A DNA stretch of 27,076 bases from JAXDBM01 sp964460245 (GTDB lineage: Bacteria > Desulfobacterota > Syntrophia > Syntrophales > Fen-1087). Position 1 is the stretch's first letter; the number at the start of each line of letters is the position of its first letter. The position numbers and the translations under genes were made by a program. Below are positions 15,875 to 22,954 of the stretch, piece after piece. The notes under the pieces are model-generated. The model made no database searches, was not told the DNA's origin, and was given only the letters and a program-made list of their open reading frames with translations. The DNA is taken from NCBI GenBank assembly GCA_964460245.1, contig CAYWTL010000033.1:1-27076 (forward strand). The letters run 5' to 3'.

Positions 15875-17191
15875 ATGAAAAACACCACCTCTGCCCTCCC
15901 CTGCCCTGATGATGTTCGAAAGGCGCCGTTCTACGGATGGTATGTCGTCCTGACGGCCTGCATCGCGAATTTTCTCGGTTCCGGGACCGTCTTTTACGCC
16001 TTTAACGCCTTCCTCGAGCCGTTGAGCGCCGCCCGGGGATGGACGCGGGCCCAGATCAACATCGCCCCGATGCTGGGCTACATGGTCAACATCGGAGGCG
16101 TTTTCTTCTTCGGGACGATGGTGGCCCGCTTCGGGCCGCGCATCCTCATGACGCTGGCTTCCCTTCTGACCGCCACGGCCTTTGCCGCACTAGGGTTCTG
16201 CCGGGACATCCTCCTCTTCTACGCCGTCTTTATGATCCTCTTCCTGGGCGTCAGCGGGATGAGCGGGGTCGTCACGGCCACCGCCGTCAACAACTGGTTC
16301 GTCCGCAAAAGGGGTACGGCGCTGGGAATCGCCACCACAGGGGTGTCGCTCGCCGGTTTCATCCTGCCCCAGGCGGCGCTGGCCATCATCGAAGCGCGGG
16401 GGCTGCTGCCGGCGTTCCTGTGGATTGCCGCGGCGATCGGGATGGTTTCGCCCCTGTCGTGGCTTGTGGTGCGAAGGCGGCCCGAGGACCTGGGGCTACT
16501 GCCCGACGGGGACAGGGCGACGGCCGAGGCCGCCCAAGCGGCTGCGGCAAAGCGGGCTTTCCATGCCCCTCGGGTCGACACCCTCCCGCTGCATTGGACC
16601 TTCTCCATGGCGGTGCGCAGTTCAACCTTCTGGCGGATCGGGCTGGCCTACGGGCTGTGCATGGCCTCCGTGCTGGGCGTGATGTTTCAGCTCAAGCCGC
16701 GCTTCAGCGATGTCGGTTTCGACAGCAGAACCGCCATGCACCTCATGGCGGCAACCGCCCTGGCGGGAGCCGCAGGGAAATATCTCTGGGCGCGCCTGTG
16801 CGACAGCTTCCCCCCGCGGAAGGTGGTTGCCACGCTCATCGCCTTCAATGCCGCCGGGCTCGGCCTCCTGCTGCTTGCGCCCTCGGTGGTCGCCGTCATT
16901 CTTTTCGTCGCCGTTTACGGCTTTTCCATGGGCGGGGTCGTTTCCACGCAGCCGGTCCTGATCGCGGCCACCTTCGGCAGGGAGGCCTTCCCCAGCATCG
17001 CCCGCTATATCTGGGTCGTCGTCGGCCTCAACTGCATCGGATATCCCATCATGGGCGGGAGCTTCGGCATGACCGGATCCTACAGTGCGGCCTACGGCAT
17101 CTTCATCGTATTCAATGTCGTTTCGCTGTGCCTGATCGCGTCTCTGCGAAAGGGTCCCCGGAAAAATCCGATCCGGGAGAAGCGGGGCTGA
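15875..17191 (+). CDS. MFS transporter, oxalate/formate-antiporter or monocarboxylate type
   Basis: The 438-residue protein is a 12-helix major facilitator. The N-terminus FYGWYVVLTACIANFLGSGT and the segment LSAARGWTRAQINIAPMLGY are typical of the OFA/monocarboxylate-like MFS branch. The cytoplasmic loop between helices 2 and 3 (GTMVARFGPRILM) holds the expected basic motif A remnant. NNWFVRKRGTALGIATTGVS marks helix 5 and its loop. A central loop of about 45 residues (RPEDLGLLPDGDRATAEAAQ) divides the two halves. The likely substrate is a small organic acid, by family only. The ATG has no strong Shine-Dalgarno sequence. It stands alone on the plus strand, divergent from the broken channel gene and convergent with the small membrane-protein gene. 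Confidence 0.85.
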   Translation: MKNTTSALPCPDDVRKAPFYGWYVVLTACIANFLGSGTVFYAFNAFLEPLSAARGWTRAQINIAPMLGYMVNIGGVFFFGTMVARFGPRILMTLASLLTATAFAALGFCRDILLFYAVFMILFLGVSGMSGVVTATAVNNWFVRKRGTALGIATTGVSLAGFILPQAALAIIEARGLLPAFLWIAAAIGMVSPLSWLVVRRRPEDLGLLPDGDRATAEAAQAAAAKRAFHAPRVDTLPLHWTFSMAVRSSTFWRIGLAYGLCMASVLGVMFQLKPRFSDVGFDSRTAMHLMAATALAGAAGKYLWARLCDSFPPRKVVATLIAFNAAGLGLLLLAPSVVAVILFVAVYGFSMGGVVSTQPVLIAATFGREAFPSIARYIWVVVGLNCIGYPIMGGSFGMTGSYSAAYGIFIVFNVVSLCLIASLRKGPRKNPIREKRG

Positions 17192-17232
17192 GGGCGGATC
17201 TTCCGGACGCGGTCGTTTCCAAGCGGCCCTCA
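17189..17232. repeat. Inverted repeat between convergent genes (possible bidirectional terminator)
   Basis: TGAGGGC at the end of the MFS gene pairs with GCCCTCA 30 bases later. It lies between two convergent genes, where a two-way terminator would make sense, but the loop is long and no T-run follows on either side. Confidence 0.25.
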
Positions 17233-17262
17233 TTCGCCCGTTGCGGGTCAGCCTGCCTCTTC

Positions 17263-17589
17263 TTACCCCGGGCGGTCCGCATTTTGCGGCGTGACGTCCC
17301 CCTCCGAATCCTGACGCTGCTTGACCTGCAACAGCGCCTCCCGAATCGCTTCGAGCTTCTGCTTTTCGGTCCACGTGGCGTAAAGGTCCGTTTTTTTTCG
17401 GCTTGCTTCGATAAAGGCGCTGCAATCGCCGCTGCCGTGCGTGTAGGCAATGATGTAGATGACGGCAAACATGGAATAGACGAACCCGAACGTGTCCCAA
17501 TACCCCAGGCCTGACATTTTCAGGATGCCGCCGATCAGTCCGACGGGAATTGCCGGTATCAAAAACAAAGCGATCTTGTTTGGATTCAT
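17263..17589 (-). CDS. Small membrane protein of unknown function
   Basis: This 108-residue protein has two predicted membrane helices: residues 6-27 (ALFLIPAIPVGLIGGILKM) and about 33-50 (FGFVYSMFAVIYIIAYTH). A charged C-terminal half follows that is probably cytoplasmic and helical (WTEKQKLEAIREALLQVKQR). The ATG lies five bases after AGGAGG, which supports translation. I do not recognise the family. It stands alone: the MFS gene converges on it and the decarboxylase gene group starts in the opposite direction about 300 bases upstream. Confidence 0.7.
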   Translation of the reverse strand: MNPNKIALFLIPAIPVGLIGGILKMSGLGYWDTFGFVYSMFAVIYIIAYTHGSGDCSAFIEASRKKTDLYATWTEKQKLEAIREALLQVKQRQDSEGDVTPQNADRPG

Positions 17590-17897
17590 CTCTGCCTCCT
17601 CTTTACAAAGCCTACCGCATCTTCCGCGACAAGTCCATTATCACAATGCCGGGGCGGGATCGTGCAAAATATTCATTCCGGCGCCACCGATCGTCCGGGC
17701 CCGCGATCCGGAAAATGTTTCGAAACTGAAAAAAATGGCAGAACATAAACGCAACTTGTGGTAAAAGCACCGGGCGCAGTCATTTCGAAACGGGTACGAC
17801 TTCTCCCGACCCGGCGCAGTCGGCGCCGTGCCTTCCGGATGGAGATGAAAGATGGACCACACGGGAAAATAGATTTGTGCTATAGGAGTCGGTCGCA
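17590..17897. promoter_or_regulatory. Divergent intergenic region with two TTTCGAAAC sites
   Basis: This 308-base gap separates the minus-strand small membrane-protein gene from the plus-strand decarboxylase gene group, so it must hold promoters for both. The 9-mer TTTCGAAAC, with the palindrome TTTCGAAA at its core, occurs at 17718-17726 and again at 17783-17791, 65 bases apart, close to six helical turns. This could be a pair of operator half-sites or a chance event. I see no clear sigma-70 hexamers. Confidence 0.35.
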
Positions 17898-18050
17898 ATG
17901 GACAAATACACTTTCGGGCTGACGATGCTGGTTGTCGGCATGGGCGGAACGCTGCTGACGCTCGGCTTGATGAGCGTCATCATGACCATCCTCAAGAGGA
18001 TTTTTCCCCATCGGGAAGAAGCGAGGGACAGGAAAGCCGGCGATGCCTAA
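17898..18050 (+). CDS. OadG-like gamma subunit of sodium-translocating decarboxylase (small)
   Basis: A 50-residue protein with one membrane helix near its N-terminus (FGLTMLVVGMGGTLLTLGLM) followed by SVIMTILKRIFPHREEARDR. This is the OadG/GcdC-type layout: a single membrane anchor with the signature LT-L-G-GG-LL-L-L and a short charged tail. In the family the gamma subunit anchors and stabilises the decarboxylase complex on the membrane. The ATG follows AGGAG at a good spacing. It lies 15 bases before the beta-subunit gene, so the two are an operon. The tail is shorter than in classic gamma subunits and lacks the His-rich metal site or any linker domain. Confidence 0.75.
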   Translation: MDKYTFGLTMLVVGMGGTLLTLGLMSVIMTILKRIFPHREEARDRKAGDA

Positions 18051-18065
18051 GGGAGTCACGGGATC

Positions 18066-19205
18066 ATGACGGAATCTTTTGTCAGCGGTTTTTCGGGACT
18101 GGTAGCGGGATTTCTGAATCTCCAATTGCCCAACGTCGTGATGATGGTTGTCGGCGGGGGGCTTCTGTATCTCGGCATCCGGAAGAATATCGAGCCGCTT
18201 CTGCTCGTGCCCATCGGGTTCGGATGCATCCTGGTCAACATTCCCCTCGCCGGCCTCATGGAGCCCCACGGTTTTCTCCGCACGATCTATGACTTCGGCA
18301 TCATGACGGAGCTCTTCCCCCTGCTGATTTTCGTGGGGATCGGGGCAATGACGGATTTCGGGCCGGTTCTGGAAAATCCGGTGACGTTCCTGCTCGGGGC
18401 GGCCGGCCAGTTCGGCATTTTCATCACCCTCGTGATCGCCCTGGCGCTCGGCTTCAAAGAGCTGGAGGCCGTTTCCATCGGCATCATCGGCGCCTGCGAC
18501 GGCCCGACGGCCATTTACGTCACTTCCAAGTTCGCGCCGCACCTGTTGGGGGCCGTTTCCGTCGCCGCCTATTCCTACATGTCCCTGGTTCCCATCATCC
18601 AGCCGCCCATCATGAGGATGCTCACCACGGAAAAGGAAAGAGCGACCGTGATGAAGACGGGCCGGAAACCCGTTTCCAAAACGACCAAGCTCCTCTTCCC
18701 GCTTGTCATCACCATCGTCGGCGGCCTCATAGCGCCCATGGGCCTGCCGCTGCTGGGAACGATCATGCTGGGCAATTTCATGCGGGAGTCCGGCGTCGTG
18801 GAACGTCTGACCAAGGCCTCGCAGAATGAAATCGCCAACGTGGTGACGCTGCTGCTGGGAATTTCAATCGGCGCGACCATGGAAGGCCGGATATTCCTGC
18901 AGCCCCAGACGCTGATCATCCTGGGCCTGGGATTTCTGGCGATCTGCCTCGACACGGCCTGCGGCGTCCTGCTGGGCAAGGTCCTGTACGTCGTCACGAA
19001 AGGCGGGATCAACCCCCTCATCGGCGCCGCCGGGATTTCGGCTTTCCCGATGTCGGCCCGGGTCGTGATGAAAGAGGGGCAGAAATACAACAAAAAGAGC
19101 TATCTGCTGATGCACGCGATGGGAGCGAATGCCGGCGGGCAGATCGGATCGGTGATTGCAGCGGCGGTGATGCTCTCGGTGCTCAAGGGAATGGGAATCA
19201 TCTGA
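18066..19205 (+). CDS. Sodium-translocating decarboxylase beta subunit (OadB/MmdB/GcdB family)
   Basis: The beta subunit decarboxylates carboxybiotin and uses the energy to export Na+ across the membrane. The 379-residue protein has many membrane helices and the family's hallmarks: LLIFVGIGAMTDFGPVL near residue 86, IGACDGPTAIYVTSK around Asp145 (the counterpart of the essential Asp in OadB), QPPIMRMLTT at 179-188, and the C-terminal block NPLIGAAGISAFPMSARVV followed by HAMGANAGGQIGSVIAAAVM. The ATG follows GGGAG. Which acyl-CoA or keto-acid substrate the complex serves depends on the missing carboxyltransferase subunit. In syntrophic degraders a glutaconyl-CoA or methylmalonyl-CoA role is plausible, but that is inference. 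Confidence 0.94.
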   Translation: MTESFVSGFSGLVAGFLNLQLPNVVMMVVGGGLLYLGIRKNIEPLLLVPIGFGCILVNIPLAGLMEPHGFLRTIYDFGIMTELFPLLIFVGIGAMTDFGPVLENPVTFLLGAAGQFGIFITLVIALALGFKELEAVSIGIIGACDGPTAIYVTSKFAPHLLGAVSVAAYSYMSLVPIIQPPIMRMLTTEKERATVMKTGRKPVSKTTKLLFPLVITIVGGLIAPMGLPLLGTIMLGNFMRESGVVERLTKASQNEIANVVTLLLGISIGATMEGRIFLQPQTLIILGLGFLAICLDTACGVLLGKVLYVVTKGGINPLIGAAGISAFPMSARVVMKEGQKYNKKSYLLMHAMGANAGGQIGSVIAAAVMLSVLKGMGII

Positions 19206-19241
19206 GACCGCAATAATAACTGGAGGAAGGAGAGAAGGAGC

Positions 19242-19457
19242 GTGAGTTTTGAATTTTTATCCCCCATACCCGGTAAGATCATGAAGATTCTGGTCGCTGT
19301 CGGCGACAAGATCAATGAAGACGACGAGGTGATCAAGATTGAATCCATGAAAATGGAAAATCCAATTTTTGCCCCGACCTCGGGGTGGATCAAGGAAATA
19401 CGGGTCAAGGAACACGATGAGGTGGAAGCGGACGACATTCTGATGGTCATCGAATAG
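19242..19457 (+). CDS. Biotin carboxyl carrier protein of the decarboxylase
   Basis: This 71-residue protein is a free-standing biotinyl domain. The biotinylation motif ESMKMEN is centred on Lys37 with the usual flanks: LSPIPGKIMKILVAVGDKI before and APTSGWIKEIRVKEHDEV after. In a sodium-pumping decarboxylase this domain carries CO2 from the carboxyltransferase to the beta subunit. Here it lacks the long Ala/Pro-rich linker found in many homologues, so it is a minimal carrier. The start is GTG after a purine-rich AGGAAGGAGAGAAGGAG. It ends 10 bases before the convergent amidase gene. The carboxyltransferase (alpha) gene is not next to it. Confidence 0.93.
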   Translation: MSFEFLSPIPGKIMKILVAVGDKINEDDEVIKIESMKMENPIFAPTSGWIKEIRVKEHDEVEADDILMVIE

Positions 19458-19467
19458 TAAAATAATC

Positions 19468-20958
19468 CTATATCTTCGGCCTCTTGTCGAACCACGGCCG
19501 GGCCTGTTCCAGTTGCCCCGCGAGCCGGAACAGGGGGGCCTCGTCACCGATGCGGGCGATGAACTGCACCCCGCAGGGCAGCCCCTCCCCCGTCCAGTGG
19601 AGCGGCACGGACATGGCAGGCTGGCCGGTCAGGTTTGCAAGCTGGGTGAAGGGGGTTCTGGCCAGGCTTTCAATCGCGATCCGTTCCGCCAGGCCGGTCC
19701 ATCTCACCAGCCTGCCGAGCTCCAGGCCGTTCACGATTCGCATGACGGTTTCCTCGGCGGGTTTGGGTTTCAGCTCGCCGATCCTCGACGGCGGGAAAGC
19801 GGTGGTGGGCGTGAGGTACATGTCGTACTTCTCATGGAATGATCCCATCTGCCGGGCAAAAACATTCCACTGCCGCATGGACAACACAAAATCCCCCGCG
19901 GTAAAGGCCTTCCCCAGCAGGCTCAGAAGCCAGGTCGTGCCTTCCACATCCGTCCGTGTCGGCTCCCTCCCCAGGGTTTTCCCCATCTGCGCGATATCCG
20001 CCGCGATCTCGCCGTAATACAGCGTGAAGTAGCTCCGGGCAAGGGCGACTCCGTCGATGGCCGGCTCCGCCTCCTCCACCGCATGCCCCAGGTCCTCGAG
20101 CAGCGTTGCCGCTTTTTCGACGGCCTCCACGCACTCCGGATGAACCCCGGCGTTCAGGGGAGATTTCCGCGTGAACCCGATGCGCAGCTTTCCGGGAGGG
20201 CGCTTCACCTCTTCCACATAGGGGCGTTCCGGCTTCTGGATGATGTATGGAGCGCCCGCGTCCTCACCCTGAACGGCATCGAGCATGGCCGCGCTGTCGC
20301 GGACACTGCGGGTGATCACGTGCTCCACCGCGGCGCCCTGCCAGATTTCGCCGAATTCCGGACCCGTGGGCGTGCGCCCGCGGGAAGGCTTCAGCCCGAA
20401 GAGGCCGCAATAGGAAGCGGGGATGCGGATGGAACCGCCGCCGTCGCCGCCCGAAGCCATCGGCGCCATGCCGGCTGCAACGGCCGCGGCCGAGCCGCCG
20501 CTGGAGCCTCCCGGGGTGCGATCCAGATTCCAGGGATTTCGTGTCGGCCCGTGCAGTTCGGGTTCGGTAATGCCCATGAGCCCGAACTCGGGCGTATTGG
20601 TCTTGCCCAGGACCACCACGCCGGTTGCCTTGTAGCGTCTCATGAGTTCGCTGTCGAAGGAAGGGACGTATTCCTGAAGAGCCCTGCTGCCCATGTTCAT
20701 GGGTACGCCGGCATAGGACGTCAGCAGGTCTTTGATGAGGAAGGGCACTCCCGAAAACGGCCCGTCGGGAAGTTTCGTCCCCGCGGCATTCCTGCCGATG
20801 TCGAACATGGCGCGGATGACCGCGTTGATCCTGGGGTTGATCTTCTCGATGCGGGCGATCGCCGCTTCGCAGACCTCTTCGGGCATTGCCTCCTTTTTCC
20901 TGATCAGCTCCGCCAGGCCCAGCGCATCGTACCCGTCATATTCCGCAAAAGTGCCCAT
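19468..20958 (-). CDS. Amidase signature family hydrolase
   Basis: The 496-residue protein belongs to the amidase signature family, which cleaves C-N amide bonds. The catalytic Ser-cisSer-Lys triad is visible: Lys76 in FLIKDL, the cis-Ser Ser153 in PGGSSGGSAAAVAAGM, and the nucleophile Ser176 in GGDGGGSIRIPASYCGL. Other family marks are VLGKTNTPEFG and a C-terminal QLANLTGQPAMSVPL. It resembles the branch that includes 6-aminohexanoate-cyclic-dimer hydrolase and fatty-amide or aryl amidases; the real substrate cannot be told. The start at 20958 follows AGGGGG. An in-frame start upstream would run back into the preceding small gene. No signal peptide, so it should be cytoplasmic. Confidence 0.92.
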   Translation of the reverse strand: MGTFAEYDGYDALGLAELIRKKEAMPEEVCEAAIARIEKINPRINAVIRAMFDIGRNAAGTKLPDGPFSGVPFLIKDLLTSYAGVPMNMGSRALQEYVPSFDSELMRRYKATGVVVLGKTNTPEFGLMGITEPELHGPTRNPWNLDRTPGGSSGGSAAAVAAGMAPMASGGDGGGSIRIPASYCGLFGLKPSRGRTPTGPEFGEIWQGAAVEHVITRSVRDSAAMLDAVQGEDAGAPYIIQKPERPYVEEVKRPPGKLRIGFTRKSPLNAGVHPECVEAVEKAATLLEDLGHAVEEAEPAIDGVALARSYFTLYYGEIAADIAQMGKTLGREPTRTDVEGTTWLLSLLGKAFTAGDFVLSMRQWNVFARQMGSFHEKYDMYLTPTTAFPPSRIGELKPKPAEETVMRIVNGLELGRLVRWTGLAERIAIESLARTPFTQLANLTGQPAMSVPLHWTGEGLPCGVQFIARIGDEAPLFRLAGQLEQARPWFDKRPKI

Positions 20959-20969
20959 GCAATAACCCC

Positions 20970-21362
20970 CTACTTCGAATCCCTGGGATCCAGGGGTGAC
21001 GGCAGGCACATGAGCGTGTCCGTCCGCCTGGCGCCGGCCGATTTGTCTCCGCTTCCCTTGTAATGGATAATCAGCAAGTCCGGCTTTTTCCCGTCCACCT
21101 TTTCAACCGCCTTGTCTCCTGGATTGCTCCATACGATTTTTCGCTGCTTCCAGGTCTGCTCCTGTCCCTGCAAACACTGTTTGTAGGTCGGAAAGGCATA
21201 GATGATTTCCCATTCCCTGTTTTCCTTCGATACGCCGCCTTTGTCAAAAGAGAGCAGTTCGTTTTTCGACCACAGCACCCATGCTTCAGCACTTGCCGCA
21301 AGGGGCGTGAATAAAATCATCGACAACATAGTGCATGTTATGGAAATCAGTCTGATCCGCAT
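20970..21362 (-). CDS. Small exported protein of unknown function
   Basis: The 130-residue protein begins with a signal peptide (MRIRLISITCTMLSMILFTP, cleaved near ASA/EA) at an ATG 8 bases after GGAGG. An earlier start in the same frame has no such site. The mature part reads AWVLWSKNELLSFDKG, then EWEIIYAFPTYKQCLQGQEQ and a basic C-terminal half with two Cys in total, at the CLQG and LMCLP positions. The pattern of AWVLW plus a Tyr-x-x-C segment recalls small periplasmic hypotheticals common in deltaproteobacteria, with no known role. It lies 11 bases upstream of the amidase start, so both are likely on one transcript. Confidence 0.7.
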   Translation of the reverse strand: MRIRLISITCTMLSMILFTPLAASAEAWVLWSKNELLSFDKGGVSKENREWEIIYAFPTYKQCLQGQEQTWKQRKIVWSNPGDKAVEKVDGKKPDLLIIHYKGSGDKSAGARRTDTLMCLPSPLDPRDSK

Positions 21363-21661
21363 AGCGCAAGCCTCCACTTCACAAAAGACGTTTTCTTTTC
21401 CTGCACCAATCCCCGCAATTTGGATCAAAACACGGAGGGGCCACATCCGGTTTCATAACCCCTCATCCGTCATTGGCCATCGGAACCACGGATCCGGTCG
21501 GCCCCACGCAGGCTCCTTCCCGCCGCTGATGACACAAACGGCATTCACGACACGTTTTGATTCGATGTTAGACGTACACGATAAAGACAAAAGACTCAAC
21601 CACTGAATGAACCTTGAAAATGGGATGATCGGGGTGCCTACCCCTTTCAGGCGGGTATTTG

Positions 21662-21676
21662 TTGGAATTCTTTACA
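21662..21676 (+). repeat. GGAATTCTTTACA motif, copy 1
   Basis: This copy reads TTGGAATTCTTTACA and is the least conserved of the three at its 5' side. The 13-base core GGAATTCTTTACA is identical in all three copies of this region. Confidence 0.7.
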
Positions 21677-21908
21677 GATTGATTTCAGCAGTTATTTCTA
21701 CTATTTGAGGAAGGACACGTTTCCTTTTTCCTCTGGCATCGGTTCAAGCATGCCTGATTTTCTCTCAAAAGCCGCCCTGTGAAGCGGTTGGGTGCTGTCT
21801 ACCCCTCGACCCCTCGTATGAAAGCCGCCACGCAAGGGGCCTTCCATATTCTGATTTGTAAATATATTATCGCGCCTGGCGGGTTATGGTGAATGATGTT
21901 GGCATTGT

Positions 21909-21930
21909 CGGCAAGGCACTTCCTTTGCCG
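21909..21930. repeat. Hairpin CGGCAA/TTGCCG
   Basis: CGGCAA and TTGCCG pair as a 6-bp stem, and GG/CC can extend it with one bulged base. It ends directly before motif copy 2. No T-run follows, so a terminator is unlikely; it could be a protein-binding site. Confidence 0.4.
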
Positions 21931-21931
21931 G

Positions 21932-21948
21932 TGTCGGAATTCTTTACA
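21932..21948 (+). repeat. TGTCGGAATTCTTTACA motif, copy 2
   Basis: Exact 17-base match to copy 3, which lies 188 bases downstream. Copy 1 is 270 bases upstream. Confidence 0.75.
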
Positions 21949-22119
21949 ACTCTGACAACGCGGCAACTTACGAATTTGATTGTATAATCAATGTTAACAT
22001 CTGCATTGTTCCTGTCAACCATTCGGATTCTTTGAATATTCATGAAGTGTTTTGCGTGCCGGGGTTGCCTTGAATCCTTTTATCATCCCGGAATCAGACC
22101 CATATTGCCAAATATGAAG

Positions 22120-22136
22120 TGTCGGAATTCTTTACA
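22120..22136 (+). repeat. TGTCGGAATTCTTTACA motif, copy 3
   Basis: Exact 17-base copy, 190 bases before the start codon of the RHH-PilZ gene. The distance between the conserved GG and AC does not fit sigma-54, so a different regulator or sigma factor would be needed. Confidence 0.75.
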
Positions 22137-22198
22137 GGTGCGTTTTTTTCGCGTGGCCGTGTTGGTTACAGGATACATAATTTCAATAAGATGCGCGT

Positions 22199-22215
22199 TT
22201 GGCATTGTTTGTGCT
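22199..22215 (+). promoter_or_regulatory. Candidate sigma-54 (-24/-12) promoter
   Basis: TTGGCATTGTTTGTGCT carries the -24 GG and -12 GC separated by the required 10 bases, with TTGGCA matching the -24 box well and GTGCT matching the -12 box with one change from TTGCT. It lies 110 bases upstream of the RHH-PilZ start. The call is from spacing and consensus only. Confidence 0.4.
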
Positions 22216-22325
22216 ATGTGTAGCGAAAGGACCGTATTACCCATTTCTCTTTCGCGCTGTTTGTGATCGTGGATGCTTTCTCATCGATCATTATTGGATC
22301 CATCTCATCCCGGGGGGTAAACGAC

Positions 22326-22820
22326 ATGGCGAACGACATCACCGTCTGCTTTCAAACCAATCCTGAAATGGTCGCCGCTCTGGAGAAGATCGCGAGGGAG
22401 GGCGGCCAGAGCATCGCGACGGTCGTTGAATCCATTGTCCAATATTATCTCAGGGACAACAGGGAGTGCAGAGGCCTCCATCAGAGCCGCCGATGTCTGG
22501 AGCGGAAGAAGGTTCGCATTCCGGCCTTCATCGGCGACCCGCAGTGGCAGCGGAAGAATTTTGAAAGGTGCCACATCCTCGACATCTCCTTCGGCGGGGT
22601 TCAGGTATCCGTCCCGAAGGAGACGAAGATTGGATTCGAGAAAGACGGGGGCGGCAGGGAGATGCGGATTGTTTTCACCCTGGAGGATTGTCCCTGGCCG
22701 GTCCACCTGAAATGCCACCTCAAGCGGGCGCAAGAGGCGGAGGACGAAGTCCGGATGGGTGCGACGCTGGTCGACCCCGATTTCCACACGTTCACCACCC
22801 TTCAGCGGTATATCATCTGA
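22326..22820 (+). CDS. Ribbon-helix-helix/PilZ fusion protein, probable c-di-GMP-responsive regulator
   Basis: The 164-residue protein joins two domains. Residues 1-45 look like a ribbon-helix-helix DNA-binding or dimerisation domain: a strand DITVCFQT, a helix PEMVAALEKIAREGG and a second helix SIATVVESIVQYYLRD. Residues about 57-160 form a PilZ domain with both c-di-GMP binding marks intact: R60-x3-R64 (ERKKVRIP) and D86-x-S-x-x-G (DISFGG). The end, EVRMGATLVDPDFHTFTTLQ, is the usual PilZ C-terminal part. The chosen ATG follows a GGGGGG run. The frame is open upstream, but that text is not conserved-looking. A long repeat-rich region lies upstream and a broken mscS gene lies downstream. By inference it senses c-di-GMP and controls transcription, perhaps of its own region. 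Confidence 0.82.
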   Translation: MANDITVCFQTNPEMVAALEKIAREGGQSIATVVESIVQYYLRDNRECRGLHQSRRCLERKKVRIPAFIGDPQWQRKNFERCHILDISFGGVQVSVPKETKIGFEKDGGGREMRIVFTLEDCPWPVHLKCHLKRAQEAEDEVRMGATLVDPDFHTFTTLQRYII

Positions 22821-22954
22821 CTCGAAGCCGGCTGAAACATTCCGGCCTTAAGAACCCCCGATTTCACTGGCGACCGAGGTGGGAGTTGCACCCGCATCGC
22901 CGCAAGAACCGAAAGGTTTGAAGCGGCACGCATCCCTCGCCCACGAATCGGCCC

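Larger units (their letters stand above)
21363..22325. other. Gene-poor region of about 960 bases with repeated motifs
   Basis: No convincing gene is seen here. The only open frames are short, lack ribosome sites and give Cys- or Phe-rich text. The stretch is visibly more AT-rich than its neighbours. It holds three copies of TGTCGGAATTCTTTACA-type sequence, a hairpin, a repeated TTGGCATTGT exactly 300 bases apart (21899 and 22199) and a candidate sigma-54 promoter. It could be a regulatory region for the RHH-PilZ gene, or the remains of one or more lost genes. Confidence 0.6.

Noticed and set aside
16039..17514. Long plus-strand open frame overlapping the MFS gene
   Set aside because: The MFS reading has clear membrane helices and family motifs; the other frame is Arg/His-rich shadow text.
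21932..22136. 17-base motif as sigma-54 promoters
   Set aside because: The distance between GG and AC is 8 bases, not the required 10, so the motif itself is not a sigma-54 site.
22042..22266. Small Cys-rich frame of 74 codons in the gene-free region
   Set aside because: No ribosome site and no family-like text; it contains motif copy 3 inside it.
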